Notes under the pieces: generated by a model
The model's database searches: none
The model's input: the letters and a program-made list of their open reading frames with translations, nothing else
Told to the model about the DNA's origin: nothing
Part shown: one piece after another, positions 33,692 to 42,101 of the stretch
Layout of the letters: each line of letters opens with the position of its first letter
Position numbering within the stretch: position 1 is the first letter of the stretch
Source: an uncultured Collinsella sp.
GTDB lineage: Bacteria > Actinomycetota > Coriobacteriia > Coriobacteriales > Coriobacteriaceae
Assembly (NCBI GenBank): GCA_900541745.1
Contig: UQLA01000014.1
Span: forward strand, 9,482-73,481
Direction of reading: 5' to 3'
Length of the DNA: 64,000 nucleotides
Translations under genes and position numbers: made by a program

Positions 33692-34992
33692 TCGTCCACC
33701 TCCTCTTGCGTGAGCGTTCCCGACCGCAAGCCCTCCGCAATAAACGGCGGCTCGCGGTCGAGCGTCCAGGTGCGTTCGGCGGCATCGAACGTCACGTAGC
33801 GCTCGAGCTCAACACCGCCCGACGCGCCGCGGCGAACCCCCGAATATGAGGCCACAAAGCGCCTGCCATCTGCATGACGCTCGGACATCACGATGCCGTC
33901 GAGCGCCATGGCGATCTGCTCTTCGATAAGCTCACTCGGCAAATCGATGCCGTAGCGCGCAAGCAGCGTCAGGCGAACCACGGTCTCCTGCTCGGTGCCC
34001 GCATGGAGCGTGGTGAGCGAGCCGTCGTGGCCCGTGTTCATGGCCTGCAGCATGTCGCAGCACTCGGCACCGCGCACCTCGCCCACGACGATGCGATCGG
34101 GGCGCATACGTAGAGCATTGGTCACCAGGTCGCGAATCGTCACCGCACCCTCGCCCTCGATTGACGCCTCACGCGCCTCCAGACGAACAACGTGTGGGTG
34201 ATGTGCAAACTTGAGCTCGGCGGAATCCTCGATCGTCACGATGCGTTCGCCGGTGGAAATCTCGCACGACAGCGCGTTGAGCAGCGTGGTCTTGCCCGAC
34301 CCCGTGCCTCCCGCAACCGCCAAGTCCTGCCGCAACGACACCGCGCACGACAGCAGCTGCGCATACCAAAGCGGCAGTGACCCCAACCCCACAAGCTCGT
34401 CCAACGAACAGATACGGTCCGAGAACTTACGGATGGTGAGAATTGGCCCGTCGATCGCCACGGGTGGAATCACCGCGTTGACGCGATAACCCGTCTTGAG
34501 GCGGGCGTTGACGATGGGGCTACGCTCGTCGATACGACGACCGAGCGGCGAGATGATACGGTCGATGAGCACACGGATCTGCTCGTCGTCCTCAAACGCG
34601 TGCTCGATGGGATACAAAACGCCACTGCGCTCAAAAAAGGCAGAGCGACAGCCGTTGATCATGATTTCGGTAACGGTGTCGTCCTCGATGAGCGGCTGCA
34701 GAGGTCCCAGGCCCACCACGTCATCTAGAATCTCGTCGATGATGGTCTCACGCTCAGGCGTCGCCAAGTCGGTTGGCTCTTCCACGTTGAGCGCCGCTTC
34801 CACCGCCGGACGCAGCTCAGAGCGGGCAAGGGCAGGGTCGACATAGGCGCTGATGCGCGCCACCTCGTCGTAGCCCATGCGGTCCATCACCGCACGCTTG
34901 GTGCGGCGTTTAACGGCACGGCGGCGTCCCGCATCAACGGGGGCAGCCGCAGCGGCCGCGCCAGCGGCTTTAATCCGCGTCTGCAGACTCAT
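33664..34992 (-). CDS. tadA: Tad pilus assembly ATPase TadA (CpaF family)
   Basis: A 442-residue VirB11/CpaF-type secretion ATPase that powers pilus assembly at the inner face of the membrane. Domains: helical N-terminal region, DDTVTEIMINGCRSAFFE, ERSPIVNARLKTGYRVNAVIPP, Walker A GGTGSGKTTLLNAL near residue 230, Asp box ERIVTIEDSAEL, Walker B region RIVVGEVRGAECCDMLQAMNTGHDG and the His box TLHAG. All catalytic motifs are intact. The ATG overlaps the tadZ stop (ATGA). Confidence 0.93.
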   Translation of the reverse strand: MSLQTRIKAAGAAAAAAPVDAGRRRAVKRRTKRAVMDRMGYDEVARISAYVDPALARSELRPAVEAALNVEEPTDLATPERETIIDEILDDVVGLGPLQPLIEDDTVTEIMINGCRSAFFERSGVLYPIEHAFEDDEQIRVLIDRIISPLGRRIDERSPIVNARLKTGYRVNAVIPPVAIDGPILTIRKFSDRICSLDELVGLGSLPLWYAQLLSCAVSLRQDLAVAGGTGSGKTTLLNALSCEISTGERIVTIEDSAELKFAHHPHVVRLEAREASIEGEGAVTIRDLVTNALRMRPDRIVVGEVRGAECCDMLQAMNTGHDGSLTTLHAGTEQETVVRLTLLARYGIDLPSELIEEQIAMALDGIVMSERHADGRRFVASYSGVRRGASGGVELERYVTFDAAERTWTLDREPPFIAEGLRSGTLTQEEVDEWRSLCPSS

Positions 34993-36638
34993 CGCGCATC
35001 ACCCTCACGCGACCAGGGAAGACGGATGCGCGGGCGCTCGGTGCGGGTCGCGCGGTCAGCGACCATATCGCTCCAGGGACCGACGGCGCAACCCAGCTCC
35101 ACGAGCATCTCGCGCGTGGCCTCGCGCACGCTGGTCGCAAAAGCGCTCGTCTGACCCACCGCCTCGTCGGCGCGACCGAATGCCATGAGCGCGGCCAAGT
35201 CCTGGCCGCCATCGGCAATGCGGATCTTGGAGCTCAGTGCGCAGGCAATCTCAAAGCGCATGGCGACGTCCTCGTCGGCACCGCGCGCACCAAACCGGTT
35301 GAACACGGCGCTCATGCGCGTGCGTGGCACGCCCACGCGGCTCGCCAGCTCAATGACGCGCGAAGTGGATGTCGCGGACGATACCGCCGCATCGCCTACG
35401 ACCAGGCAACGGTCGCTCGCCGCCACCGCGGCGGCCACGGCATCACCCCAAAAGACCGAGGTGTCGACAAAGACCACGTCGGATTCGCGACGCAAAACAT
35501 CGAGCAATAGCTCCACCGGACGTGCCATGAGCTCGGCCCTCTCGGGGGCCGCGACAGGCCCCCAGAGCGTAACGCCCGGGGCGACGCGCATCGATGCGGC
35601 CACGATATCCGGCTCGGCAAGTGCGCCCGCCGCCGACGGCTCGATAAGCGTCGCTATATCATGTGGGGCATCGACACCCAGCAGATCGTATAGGTTTCCA
35701 AACATGAGGTCCAAGTCGAGCACAGCGGCACGCAAACCCAACAGCGACGCCGCATGCGCCATGGTGGCAACGATCGTCGACTTGCCGCAACCGCCCGAAC
35801 CCGAGACGGCGCAGACGACCGGTGCCCGACGCGACGGAATCGAAGCGTCCGCCGACAGCGCAGGGGCTGACGGTGCGGGAACCGGCGACACGGACGCGGG
35901 CGATAACACCCCCGTCTCCCCCGCCGCGGTCACGCGCTGAGCCCAAACCGGCATGGCAGGCTGCCCGGACTGCGGTTCCGAAGCCAAAGACGCAGCGGCG
36001 CACGGCTCGCCAGCCCCGGCAAAACCCTCGACCTCGTCGAGCTCATCGGCCAGATTTACGCCATGCACGTATCCCATATCTTCAGCCAGAACGTCATCGC
36101 CATACGGTACCGGCCCTCCAGCGTCATCGTATGCAAGGGGGTCCCGGGGGCGCCGACCATGCTCGGCTTCCGCTTTTCCATATTCATCAACACGCGGGCC
36201 TCTTGTAGCGCGAGGCGCCCCGGGTTCCCTATCAACAAAAGCATCGGGCTCAATCGTCATGTGCCGATCGGAATCAACCGTTCCCTCGCCCGCGCGCCCG
36301 TTGCCGCACAAACTGTGCGCAGCGATGACCTCGGTCGCCCCCGCGCGAAACAGCCCTTCGATATCCGACGGGTCGAGCGTCTCGATCAACACGACGACGC
36401 GACTCACACGGCCCTCGGCCGTCAGGCGCGCAACGGTCTTTCGCACGTCTTCGGTATCGAACAGAGACGCCGCGATGATGGCGGCACCGCGGCGCGACGG
36501 AAACGCCCGCGCCATGGACACCAGCCCGTCCAGGTCGCCCACGCGAAGCACCTGCGCGCCCACATCGCGACCCTCGACTTCCTGCTGTAGCAGCCCGTAA
36601 TCGCCGCACGCGCAGCACGCAAGCCAGATCGCCTTCAT
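34989..36638 (-). CDS. tadZ: TadZ/CpaE-like pilus localisation protein (receiver-like plus ParA/MinD ATPase domain)
   Basis: A 549-residue protein. The N-terminal 120 residues look like an atypical receiver domain (AIIAASLFDTEDVRK, VVVLIETLDPSDIEGLFRAG) and carry a CCACGDYG motif. A 150-residue low-complexity acidic/Pro-Ala linker follows. From about residue 275 comes a deviant Walker A SGSGGCGKSTIVATMAHAA, then VLDLDLMFGNLYDLLGV and VVFVDTSVFWGD, as in CpaE/TadZ MinD-like ATPases. TadZ places the Tad machine in the cell. The ATG overlaps the cpaB stop (TGATG). A start at 36761 would lie inside cpaB and is not used. Confidence 0.85.
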   Translation of the reverse strand: MKAIWLACCACGDYGLLQQEVEGRDVGAQVLRVGDLDGLVSMARAFPSRRGAAIIAASLFDTEDVRKTVARLTAEGRVSRVVVLIETLDPSDIEGLFRAGATEVIAAHSLCGNGRAGEGTVDSDRHMTIEPDAFVDREPGAPRATRGPRVDEYGKAEAEHGRRPRDPLAYDDAGGPVPYGDDVLAEDMGYVHGVNLADELDEVEGFAGAGEPCAAASLASEPQSGQPAMPVWAQRVTAAGETGVLSPASVSPVPAPSAPALSADASIPSRRAPVVCAVSGSGGCGKSTIVATMAHAASLLGLRAAVLDLDLMFGNLYDLLGVDAPHDIATLIEPSAAGALAEPDIVAASMRVAPGVTLWGPVAAPERAELMARPVELLLDVLRRESDVVFVDTSVFWGDAVAAAVAASDRCLVVGDAAVSSATSTSRVIELASRVGVPRTRMSAVFNRFGARGADEDVAMRFEIACALSSKIRIADGGQDLAALMAFGRADEAVGQTSAFATSVREATREMLVELGCAVGPWSDMVADRATRTERPRIRLPWSREGDAR

Positions 36639-37297
36639 CACTCGTCGCCTCCGCTCTTTTTGCCGCGCGCCGTGGCGGGAATCGTCAAGCTGACCGTTCC
36701 CTTTCCCGAGGCTCCCAGCAATTCCTTGACATCTTCGGGGTCTGCCGCCAGCGTCACCCACTCGATCTTGCCCTCACGCGTGGTGCCGGCATCTTCGCTG
36801 GTATCGATCACGTACGCGCCGCACAAACGATCGGTCACGCCATCTTTTTGCACGTACACGTCCACATAGCTGCCCACGCCCGTGGCGCCGCCGACCGAGT
36901 GCTCGGCATCGACCGCCACCGAAACGGCAACCTTGCCTTTAGGCACCTCGAGCTTGTGGCTCTCGGCCTTGGTGTAGACATTGCAGATCACGGCGTTTTT
37001 GGGAATGCGCGAGGTCGTCACGTCGCCGCGCACCTGACGCAGCTCGGTCGCCGCATCACGCGGCAACAGACTCGCCAGCCATTCCTGAGTTATGACATTA
37101 GTCTCGTCGAGGGTTTCACCCGCATCGATATCGCGCGCCGCGACGCACACCTCAACGCGGTCGCCGCCGTATTTTGCCAACGTCTCGGCCTGAGCCTGCT
37201 CGGCTTGCGAACGGATCGACGAGCCGTAAACCATGCAGAGCGCCGCGGCAAGCACGCCCGCGGCCAGACTGATGGCGATGCGCTTGCTCTTGTTCAC
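36638..37297 (-). CDS. cpaB: CpaB/RcpC-like Flp pilus assembly protein (SAF domain)
   Basis: A 219-residue exported protein, first gene of the Tad operon. The N-terminal membrane segment (IAISLAAGVLAAALCMVYGS, residues about 7-26) is followed by an SAF-type domain (VEVCVAARDIDAGETLDETNV) and the CpaB region with KLEVPKGKVAVSVAVDAEHSVGG and GSYVDVYV. In diderms CpaB contacts the secretin; here, in a presumed single-membrane cell, it probably acts at the cell wall. GTG start after GAGAGGAG. The 199-bp gap to the rsgA terminator probably holds the operon promoter. Confidence 0.83.
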   Translation of the reverse strand: MNKSKRIAISLAAGVLAAALCMVYGSSIRSQAEQAQAETLAKYGGDRVEVCVAARDIDAGETLDETNVITQEWLASLLPRDAATELRQVRGDVTTSRIPKNAVICNVYTKAESHKLEVPKGKVAVSVAVDAEHSVGGATGVGSYVDVYVQKDGVTDRLCGAYVIDTSEDAGTTREGKIEWVTLAADPEDVKELLGASGKGTVSLTIPATARGKKSGGDE

Positions 37298-37496
37298 GGC
37301 CGCTCCTCTCAAGGTAGCACCGGGCAAATGCCCGTACCACCATTGTCTGGGCGGCCAGGGCGCAAAGCGGCGCAATCGCAATCTTGGTTTTACGTGTCAA
37401 ACCAATTGCTGACCAAAAGCTGACCAGCCCGTCAAGCTCGTGGCAAGGTTTTGGTCAGAACGTCGGCAAAACGCATATTTCGAGGCGCTTTGGCAG

Positions 37497-37533
37497 CAAA
37501 AAAAGCCGCCTCCCAAGCAATTAGGAGACGGTT
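37497..37533 (-). terminator. Terminator of rsgA
   Basis: On the minus strand CCGTCTCC pairs with GGGAGGCGG around TAATTGCTT and is followed by CTTTTTTTGC. It lies 18 bp past the rsgA stop. Confidence 0.85.
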
Positions 37534-37550
37534 GTCATAGGAAAATTCAA

Positions 37551-38735
37551 TTACAGATGGACATCGGGGTCGAGCATTTGGGCACTCACGCGCATGGATG
37601 ACGCCAGGTTTTGGAACGTCTCCAGACGCAGGCTGTCGATCTGTCCGGCATCTTCGGCCTCGCGAACGGCGCAACCCGGCTCGTGAGTGTGCGTGCAATC
37701 GCCAAACCGGCACGCGCGCGACGCTTCGACGATCTCGGGGAAGGCACGCGCCAGACCCCGCTCATGCCCCACAAGCGGCAGGCTGCGCAGGCCCGGGGCA
37801 TCGGCGATCACGCCGGCGTCGCCCGGCAGCGCCACCATCACGCGCGCAACCGTGGTGTGGCGACCTTGGTCATCACGCTCGCGCACGCCGCCAGTGGCCA
37901 GTGCATCGTGGCCCAGCAGCGCATTGAGCAGCGTTGACTTGCCGGCGCCCGACTCGCCCAGGATCATGGCACAGCTCCCAGCCGGCACGCAGGCGCGCAC
38001 CTCGTCCAGGCCGAGGCCTTCGGCAGAAGACGTCACGATCACGCGCACGTCCGGACCCGCCAGGCGGCGCACACGGTCCAGATCGCGCTCGAGCTCATCG
38101 GCCTCGCAGCGGTCGGCCTTGGTGAGCACCACCACCGGCTCGGCATCGCAATCGAGCGCCAACACCAGTGAGCGCGCCACGCGATCGAGCAGCACCTCGC
38201 CGGCGCCGAGCGCCTGCACGATCAGCACGCTGTCAACGTTGGAGCAGAGCACCTGGCGCTCACCGCGGGCACGGCCACGCCAACGCTCAAAGCTCGTACG
38301 GCGCGGCAGTACGCACTCGATCACGCCCATGTCGTGCCCGGGAGCACGGCGAACCGCCACGCGGTCGCCCACGGCGGGCAGCAAGACCTCGTCCTCGCCA
38401 CGCGACTTGGCAAACCCTACGGCATGCTCGGCACGAAACGCGTCATCGGCAGTCGCCACCAGCGGAAACCCGCGGTCCAGGCGCACCACGGCACCGAGCT
38501 GCATCTGCTCGGGCTCCTCGGCCTGTGCGCAAAAGTCGTCAAATGCAGCCTGCTGAGCCGCATCGACCGGCAGGTCATCGAACGCCGGAACATCCTGCAG
38601 CACGTCAAGCCCCGGCACACTCGCCAGCAACTCTTCAGCAGATGCAGGGGCTTCGGTCGCGAGCTTCCGACGACGATCGCGCTTAGCCCGCGCCCCCGTC
38701 GTCTTTTTCTTCGCCTTAGCCTTAGCCTTGCCCAC
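37551..38735 (-). CDS. rsgA: Ribosome small subunit-dependent GTPase RsgA
   Basis: Circularly permuted GTPase that checks late 30S assembly. 394 residues. A lysine-rich N-terminal tail (GKAKAKAKKKTTGARAKRDRR) and a long acidic insert precede the OB fold. GTPase motifs occur in permuted order: TKAD (G4), then Walker A GESGAGKSTLLNAL (G1), then DAPGL (G3). The zinc knuckle CRFGDCTHTHEPGC is intact. GTG start with GGGAGG upstream; the longer frame to 38819 covers a terminator and is rejected. The N-terminal extension of over 100 residues before the OB fold is longer than usual for RsgA. Confidence 0.93.
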   Translation of the reverse strand: MGKAKAKAKKKTTGARAKRDRRRKLATEAPASAEELLASVPGLDVLQDVPAFDDLPVDAAQQAAFDDFCAQAEEPEQMQLGAVVRLDRGFPLVATADDAFRAEHAVGFAKSRGEDEVLLPAVGDRVAVRRAPGHDMGVIECVLPRRTSFERWRGRARGERQVLCSNVDSVLIVQALGAGEVLLDRVARSLVLALDCDAEPVVVLTKADRCEADELERDLDRVRRLAGPDVRVIVTSSAEGLGLDEVRACVPAGSCAMILGESGAGKSTLLNALLGHDALATGGVRERDDQGRHTTVARVMVALPGDAGVIADAPGLRSLPLVGHERGLARAFPEIVEASRACRFGDCTHTHEPGCAVREAEDAGQIDSLRLETFQNLASSMRVSAQMLDPDVHL

Positions 38736-38783
38736 AAATGCCTCCCAGCACCCAAAATCACAACTGAGCAGGTATTTTAAATC

Positions 38784-38816
38784 AAAAAAAGCTGGCCGGG
38801 CAAAGCCCGACCAGCT
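38784..38816 (-). terminator. Terminator downstream of the calcium ATPase gene
   Basis: AGCTGGCCGGGC (38790-38801) pairs with GCCCGACCAGCT (38805-38816) with one mismatch; on the minus strand a run of seven T follows. Confidence 0.85.
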
Positions 38817-38877
38817 CACACACTTTCCTTCAGCCCTTTATCATCCGCGCGGGAGAAAAGCCAGCAAGGATAGCGCA

Positions 38878-38966
38878 GGGCCCGCCCCGGGAGTGTTTTC
38901 TTCTGAGCAATCCCGCAGCGCGAAGCGCGAGGACCAGCGAAGAAGAAAACACGCAGGGGCGGGCCC
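38878..38966. repeat. Long interrupted dyad downstream of the calcium ATPase gene
   Basis: GGGCCCGCCCC (38878-38888) and GTGTTTTCTTCT (38893-38904) are mirrored by AGAAGAAAACAC (38941-38952) and GGGGCGGGCCC (38956-38966), enclosing a small CGCGAAGCGCG hairpin. It starts 13 bp after the ATPase stop and has no T-run, so it may be an RNA 3'-end protecting structure or a small repeat element; the real terminator is further on. Confidence 0.7.
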
Positions 38967-38978
38967 GGACAGGTTAAC

Positions 38979-41660
38979 TTACTCCTTCTCGACCGCGCGC
39001 ATGATCGCCTTGTAGATCTCCATCAGCGGGATGATCAGGAAGGCCAGGCCCAGCGCGGCGACAACGCCCTTAAGCTCAAGCGTCACGGGGCCAAAGAACA
39101 TCTCGGCAAGCGTCGGCTGCACGGTCACGATAACCGTCAGCACCAGCGCCAGCGCGGCCGAAGCCCACAGCCACTTGTTCTGCTTCTTCATGCTAAACAG
39201 CGACGCACGACGGCTGCGCATATTGAAGCAGTGGAAGATCTCGACCATGTTGAGCGTGATGAAGGCCATCATCACGCCTTCCTCGTCGGCATTGCCGGCG
39301 ATCATATCGGCGATGTGGATGTAGCCCATGTCAAAGTACACGCCCACAAAGAAGCTCGCCAGCACCAGCACGGTGATGATCAGGCCCTGGACCACGCAGT
39401 CCAGGCCCATGTGACCGGCAAAGACGCCGTCCTTGGCGTTGCGCGGCTTGCGCTTCATGATGTCGCCCTCGGCGTCCTCCATGCCCAGCGCAAGCGCGGG
39501 GAAGCAGTCGGTGACCAGGTTAACCCACAGCAGCTGCACCGGCTGGAAGATGGTAAAGCCGATGAGCGTGGCGATGAACACCGAGAACACCTCGGCAAGG
39601 TTAGCCGAAAGCAGGAACTGGATGACCTTGCGGATGTTGTCGTAGATACGACGGCCCTCTTCGCAGGCACCGATGATGGTGGCGAAGTTATCGTCGGCAA
39701 GTACCATGTCGGCGACGTTCTTGGTAACGTCGGTGCCAGTGATGCCCATACCCACGCCGATGTCGGCGCGCTTGATGGACGGGGCGTCGTTGACGCCGTC
39801 GCCCGTCATGGCGACGATCTGGTCGCGCGACTTCCAAGCCTCGACGATGCGGGTCTTGTGCTCGGGCTGGACGCGGGCGTACACGCCGTAATCCTCGATG
39901 TGTGCATCGAGTTCCTCGTCGCTCATGCGGTCGAGGTCGGCACCGGTAATGGCCTGGCTGCGATCGGCGACGATGCCCAGCTGCTTGGCGATGGCCACGG
40001 CGGTGTCGATGTGGTCGCCCGTGATCATGACGGTGCGAATGCCGGCGTCGTGCGCCTCGCGGATAGCGTCGGCCACCTCGGGACGGACCGGGTCGATCAT
40101 GCCGGACAGGCCACAGAAGACCAGGTCATGCTCGAGCGCAGCGGGACTGCAGTCGGCGGGAACCTCGGTGTAAGTGCGGCTCGCCAGCGCCAGCACGCGC
40201 AGGGCCTCGTCGGCCATGGCCTTGTTGGCTGCCACGAGCTCGGCACGACGCTCCTCGGTCAGGGGCACAACCTTATCGCCCTCGTAGATATGGGTGCACA
40301 GGCCAATCACCACGTCGGGCGCGCCCTTGGTGTACTGCTCGTACTCGCCGTCCAGGGTCTCGACGACCACGGACATCATCTTACGGCCCGAGTCGAACGG
40401 GGCCTCGCCCACGCGCGGGTGCTCGGCAGTCAGGCCAGTAAGACCAGCCTTGCCGGCATCGTTGACGAGCGCGCACTCGGTCGGCTCGCCCACGGCCTCG
40501 CCCAGCTCCTCGTCCCACTGGGCATCGGAGCACAGCGCCATGCCGGCCAGGAACTTCTCCTTGGGCGCAGCGAGCTCGTGCTTGACGACGGTCATCTTGT
40601 TCTGGGTAAGGGTACCGGTCTTGTCGGAGCAGATGGTCTGCGTGCAGCCAAGGGTCTCGACGGCAGAAAGCTTGCGGATGATCGCCTGGCGCTTGGCCAT
40701 CTTGGTCACGCCGAGCGAAAGCACGATGGTCACGACGGCAACCAGGCCCTCGGGAATGGCGGCGACGGCAAGCGAGACGGCGACCATAAAGGTGTCGAGC
40801 AGGGCAGTCGGGTCCGTAAGGACGTTACCCACGCCGTGACGGATGATGTCGACGCCAAAGATGACGACGCAGATGACGATAACCATGATGGTGAGGATGC
40901 GGCTGAGCTCGGCGAGCTTCACCTGCAGCGGCGTGAGCTCTTCCTTGGCCTCGGCCAGGGCGCCGGCAATCTTGCCCATCTCGGTATCCATGCCGGTGCC
41001 GACCACGACGGCGCGACCGCGGCCGTACACCACGGTGGAGCCCATGTAGCACATGTTCTTGCGGTCGCCGAGCGGCACGTCGTCGGTGCCAGCGGCGAGC
41101 TCGATCACGTTGGCGTGCTTCTCGACCGGCACGGACTCGCCGGTCAGCGCGGCCTCTTCGATCTTCATCGTGGCGCTCTCGAGGACGCGGCAGTCGGCCG
41201 GGACGGAGTCGCCCGCCTCGAGCATGATCACGTCGCCGGGCACGAGCTCGGCGCTCGGCAGGTGCACGAGCTTGCCGTCGCGCAGCACCTTGGACTGCGC
41301 CGCGCTCATCTCCTGCAGCGCCTCGAGAGCCTCCTCGCTTTTAGCCTCCTGGACCACGCCCAGCACCGAGTTGACGATAACGACGAACATGATGATGGCG
41401 ACATCGGCAAAGTCCGCCTCACCCTTGACCATGCCCGTGAGCGCGCTGATGACGGCGGCAACGATCAGCATGATGACCATGGGGTCAGCCATCTGCTCAA
41501 AGAAACGCTTCCACAGCGGCGTCTTCTCGGCTTCCTCAAGCTTGTTAGGGCCTGTCTTGGCGAGGCGCGACGACGCCTCGCCGTTGCTCAGGCCGAGGTT
41601 CTCATCGACACCTTGGTCGCTGAGCACCTCCGCCGCGGCGGACAGGTATTCCTTTTGCAT
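38979..41660 (-). CDS. Calcium-type cation-transporting P-ATPase (P2A/SERCA-like)
   Basis: An 893-residue P-type ATPase exporting a divalent cation, most likely Ca2+. Actuator motif TGES in EAALTGESVPVEK, M4 motif VAAIPEGL, phosphorylation motif CSDKTGTLTQNKMTVV, nucleotide-domain KGAPDVV, hinge TGDGVNDAPSIK, and M6 LWVNLVTDCFPALALGME. These match SERCA/PMR1-like pumps (PEGL, NxxTD). About ten membrane segments. The start codon sits just after a hairpin that covers its ribosome-binding site (see 41671-41724). Monocistronic and divergent from pyk. Confidence 0.92.
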   Translation of the reverse strand: MQKEYLSAAAEVLSDQGVDENLGLSNGEASSRLAKTGPNKLEEAEKTPLWKRFFEQMADPMVIMLIVAAVISALTGMVKGEADFADVAIIMFVVIVNSVLGVVQEAKSEEALEALQEMSAAQSKVLRDGKLVHLPSAELVPGDVIMLEAGDSVPADCRVLESATMKIEEAALTGESVPVEKHANVIELAAGTDDVPLGDRKNMCYMGSTVVYGRGRAVVVGTGMDTEMGKIAGALAEAKEELTPLQVKLAELSRILTIMVIVICVVIFGVDIIRHGVGNVLTDPTALLDTFMVAVSLAVAAIPEGLVAVVTIVLSLGVTKMAKRQAIIRKLSAVETLGCTQTICSDKTGTLTQNKMTVVKHELAAPKEKFLAGMALCSDAQWDEELGEAVGEPTECALVNDAGKAGLTGLTAEHPRVGEAPFDSGRKMMSVVVETLDGEYEQYTKGAPDVVIGLCTHIYEGDKVVPLTEERRAELVAANKAMADEALRVLALASRTYTEVPADCSPAALEHDLVFCGLSGMIDPVRPEVADAIREAHDAGIRTVMITGDHIDTAVAIAKQLGIVADRSQAITGADLDRMSDEELDAHIEDYGVYARVQPEHKTRIVEAWKSRDQIVAMTGDGVNDAPSIKRADIGVGMGITGTDVTKNVADMVLADDNFATIIGACEEGRRIYDNIRKVIQFLLSANLAEVFSVFIATLIGFTIFQPVQLLWVNLVTDCFPALALGMEDAEGDIMKRKPRNAKDGVFAGHMGLDCVVQGLIITVLVLASFFVGVYFDMGYIHIADMIAGNADEEGVMMAFITLNMVEIFHCFNMRSRRASLFSMKKQNKWLWASAALALVLTVIVTVQPTLAEMFFGPVTLELKGVVAALGLAFLIIPLMEIYKAIMRAVEKE

Positions 41661-41670
41661 ATAGAGTCCC

Positions 41671-41724
41671 CTCCTGGGATTCGGGCCACTCAGCAGATTG
41701 ATGCCCGATCATAATTCCCAGGAG
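41671..41724 (-). promoter_or_regulatory. Leader hairpin burying the ribosome-binding site of the P-ATPase gene
   Basis: On the transcript CTCCTGGGA and CGGGC pair with GCCCG and TCCCAGGAG, the last being the ribosome-binding site (AGGAGGGGA) 9-14 bases before the ATG at 41658-41660. A second hairpin (CTGCCGCTCAGCACGGCAG) lies upstream. No known riboswitch consensus was recognised. Confidence 0.5.
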
Positions 41725-42032
41725 AAGGGCAAGGGCTCATCAAGGCTGCCGTGCTGAGCGGCAGTTGATAGTGGAGCTATGGTACCCCAAAGCGACGCGT
41801 CTAGCCCAAACATTCCATCTGGAAACACGGCACAGGCGCAACGATGCAGACCGTGTGATGTTCAACATTGATAAAACGTTTTTTCTTCGGCGCATCGTCA
41901 AACTGAAATATCGCCCAGATAGCAGCGGTTAGAACGGTTGGTAAAGTTTTTGCATATACCGTTTTTTCGCAAAAAATGAACTTCTAATTCGGCATACGGT
42001 CGATTTTTTGGGGTATTCGGTCGGCATTTCGT
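41725..42032. other. Divergent intergenic region between the P-ATPase and pyk genes
   Basis: No gene seen. The left part holds the ATPase leader; the right part (41860-42030) is strongly AT-rich for this genome (GATAAAACGTTTTTTC, CCGTTTTTTCGCAAAAAATG, CGATTTTTTGGGG) and is the upstream promoter region of pyk. Two CCGTTTTTTCGC / GTCGATTTTTTGG-like tracts about 45 bp apart could be UP-element-like. Confidence 0.5.
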
Positions 42033-42038
42033 TATAAT
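42014..42038 (+). promoter_or_regulatory. Probable pyk promoter (-10 TATAAT at 42033-42038)
   Basis: A consensus TATAAT lies 63 bp before the pyk start codon; the best -35 candidates (TTGGGG or TTCGGT) are weak, so recognition probably relies on the A/T tracts upstream. Confidence 0.55.
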
Positions 42039-42101
42039 CATCTCAGTTTTATTTCTTATGGTTTATCTATCAGCGCAAGACGATGTCAGATGGAGGTCTG
42101 A

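Noticed and set aside
39231..41714. 827-codon open frame on the plus strand opposite the P-ATPase gene
   Set aside because: It is the antisense shadow of a gene with clear P-type ATPase motifs; the translation is His/Asp/Gly-rich without domains, typical of high-GC antisense frames.
41661..41790. yybP-ykoY manganese riboswitch upstream of the P-ATPase
   Set aside because: The conserved GGGGAGUAGC and AGCAAGACC loops are not present; only an unclassified hairpin leader can be supported.
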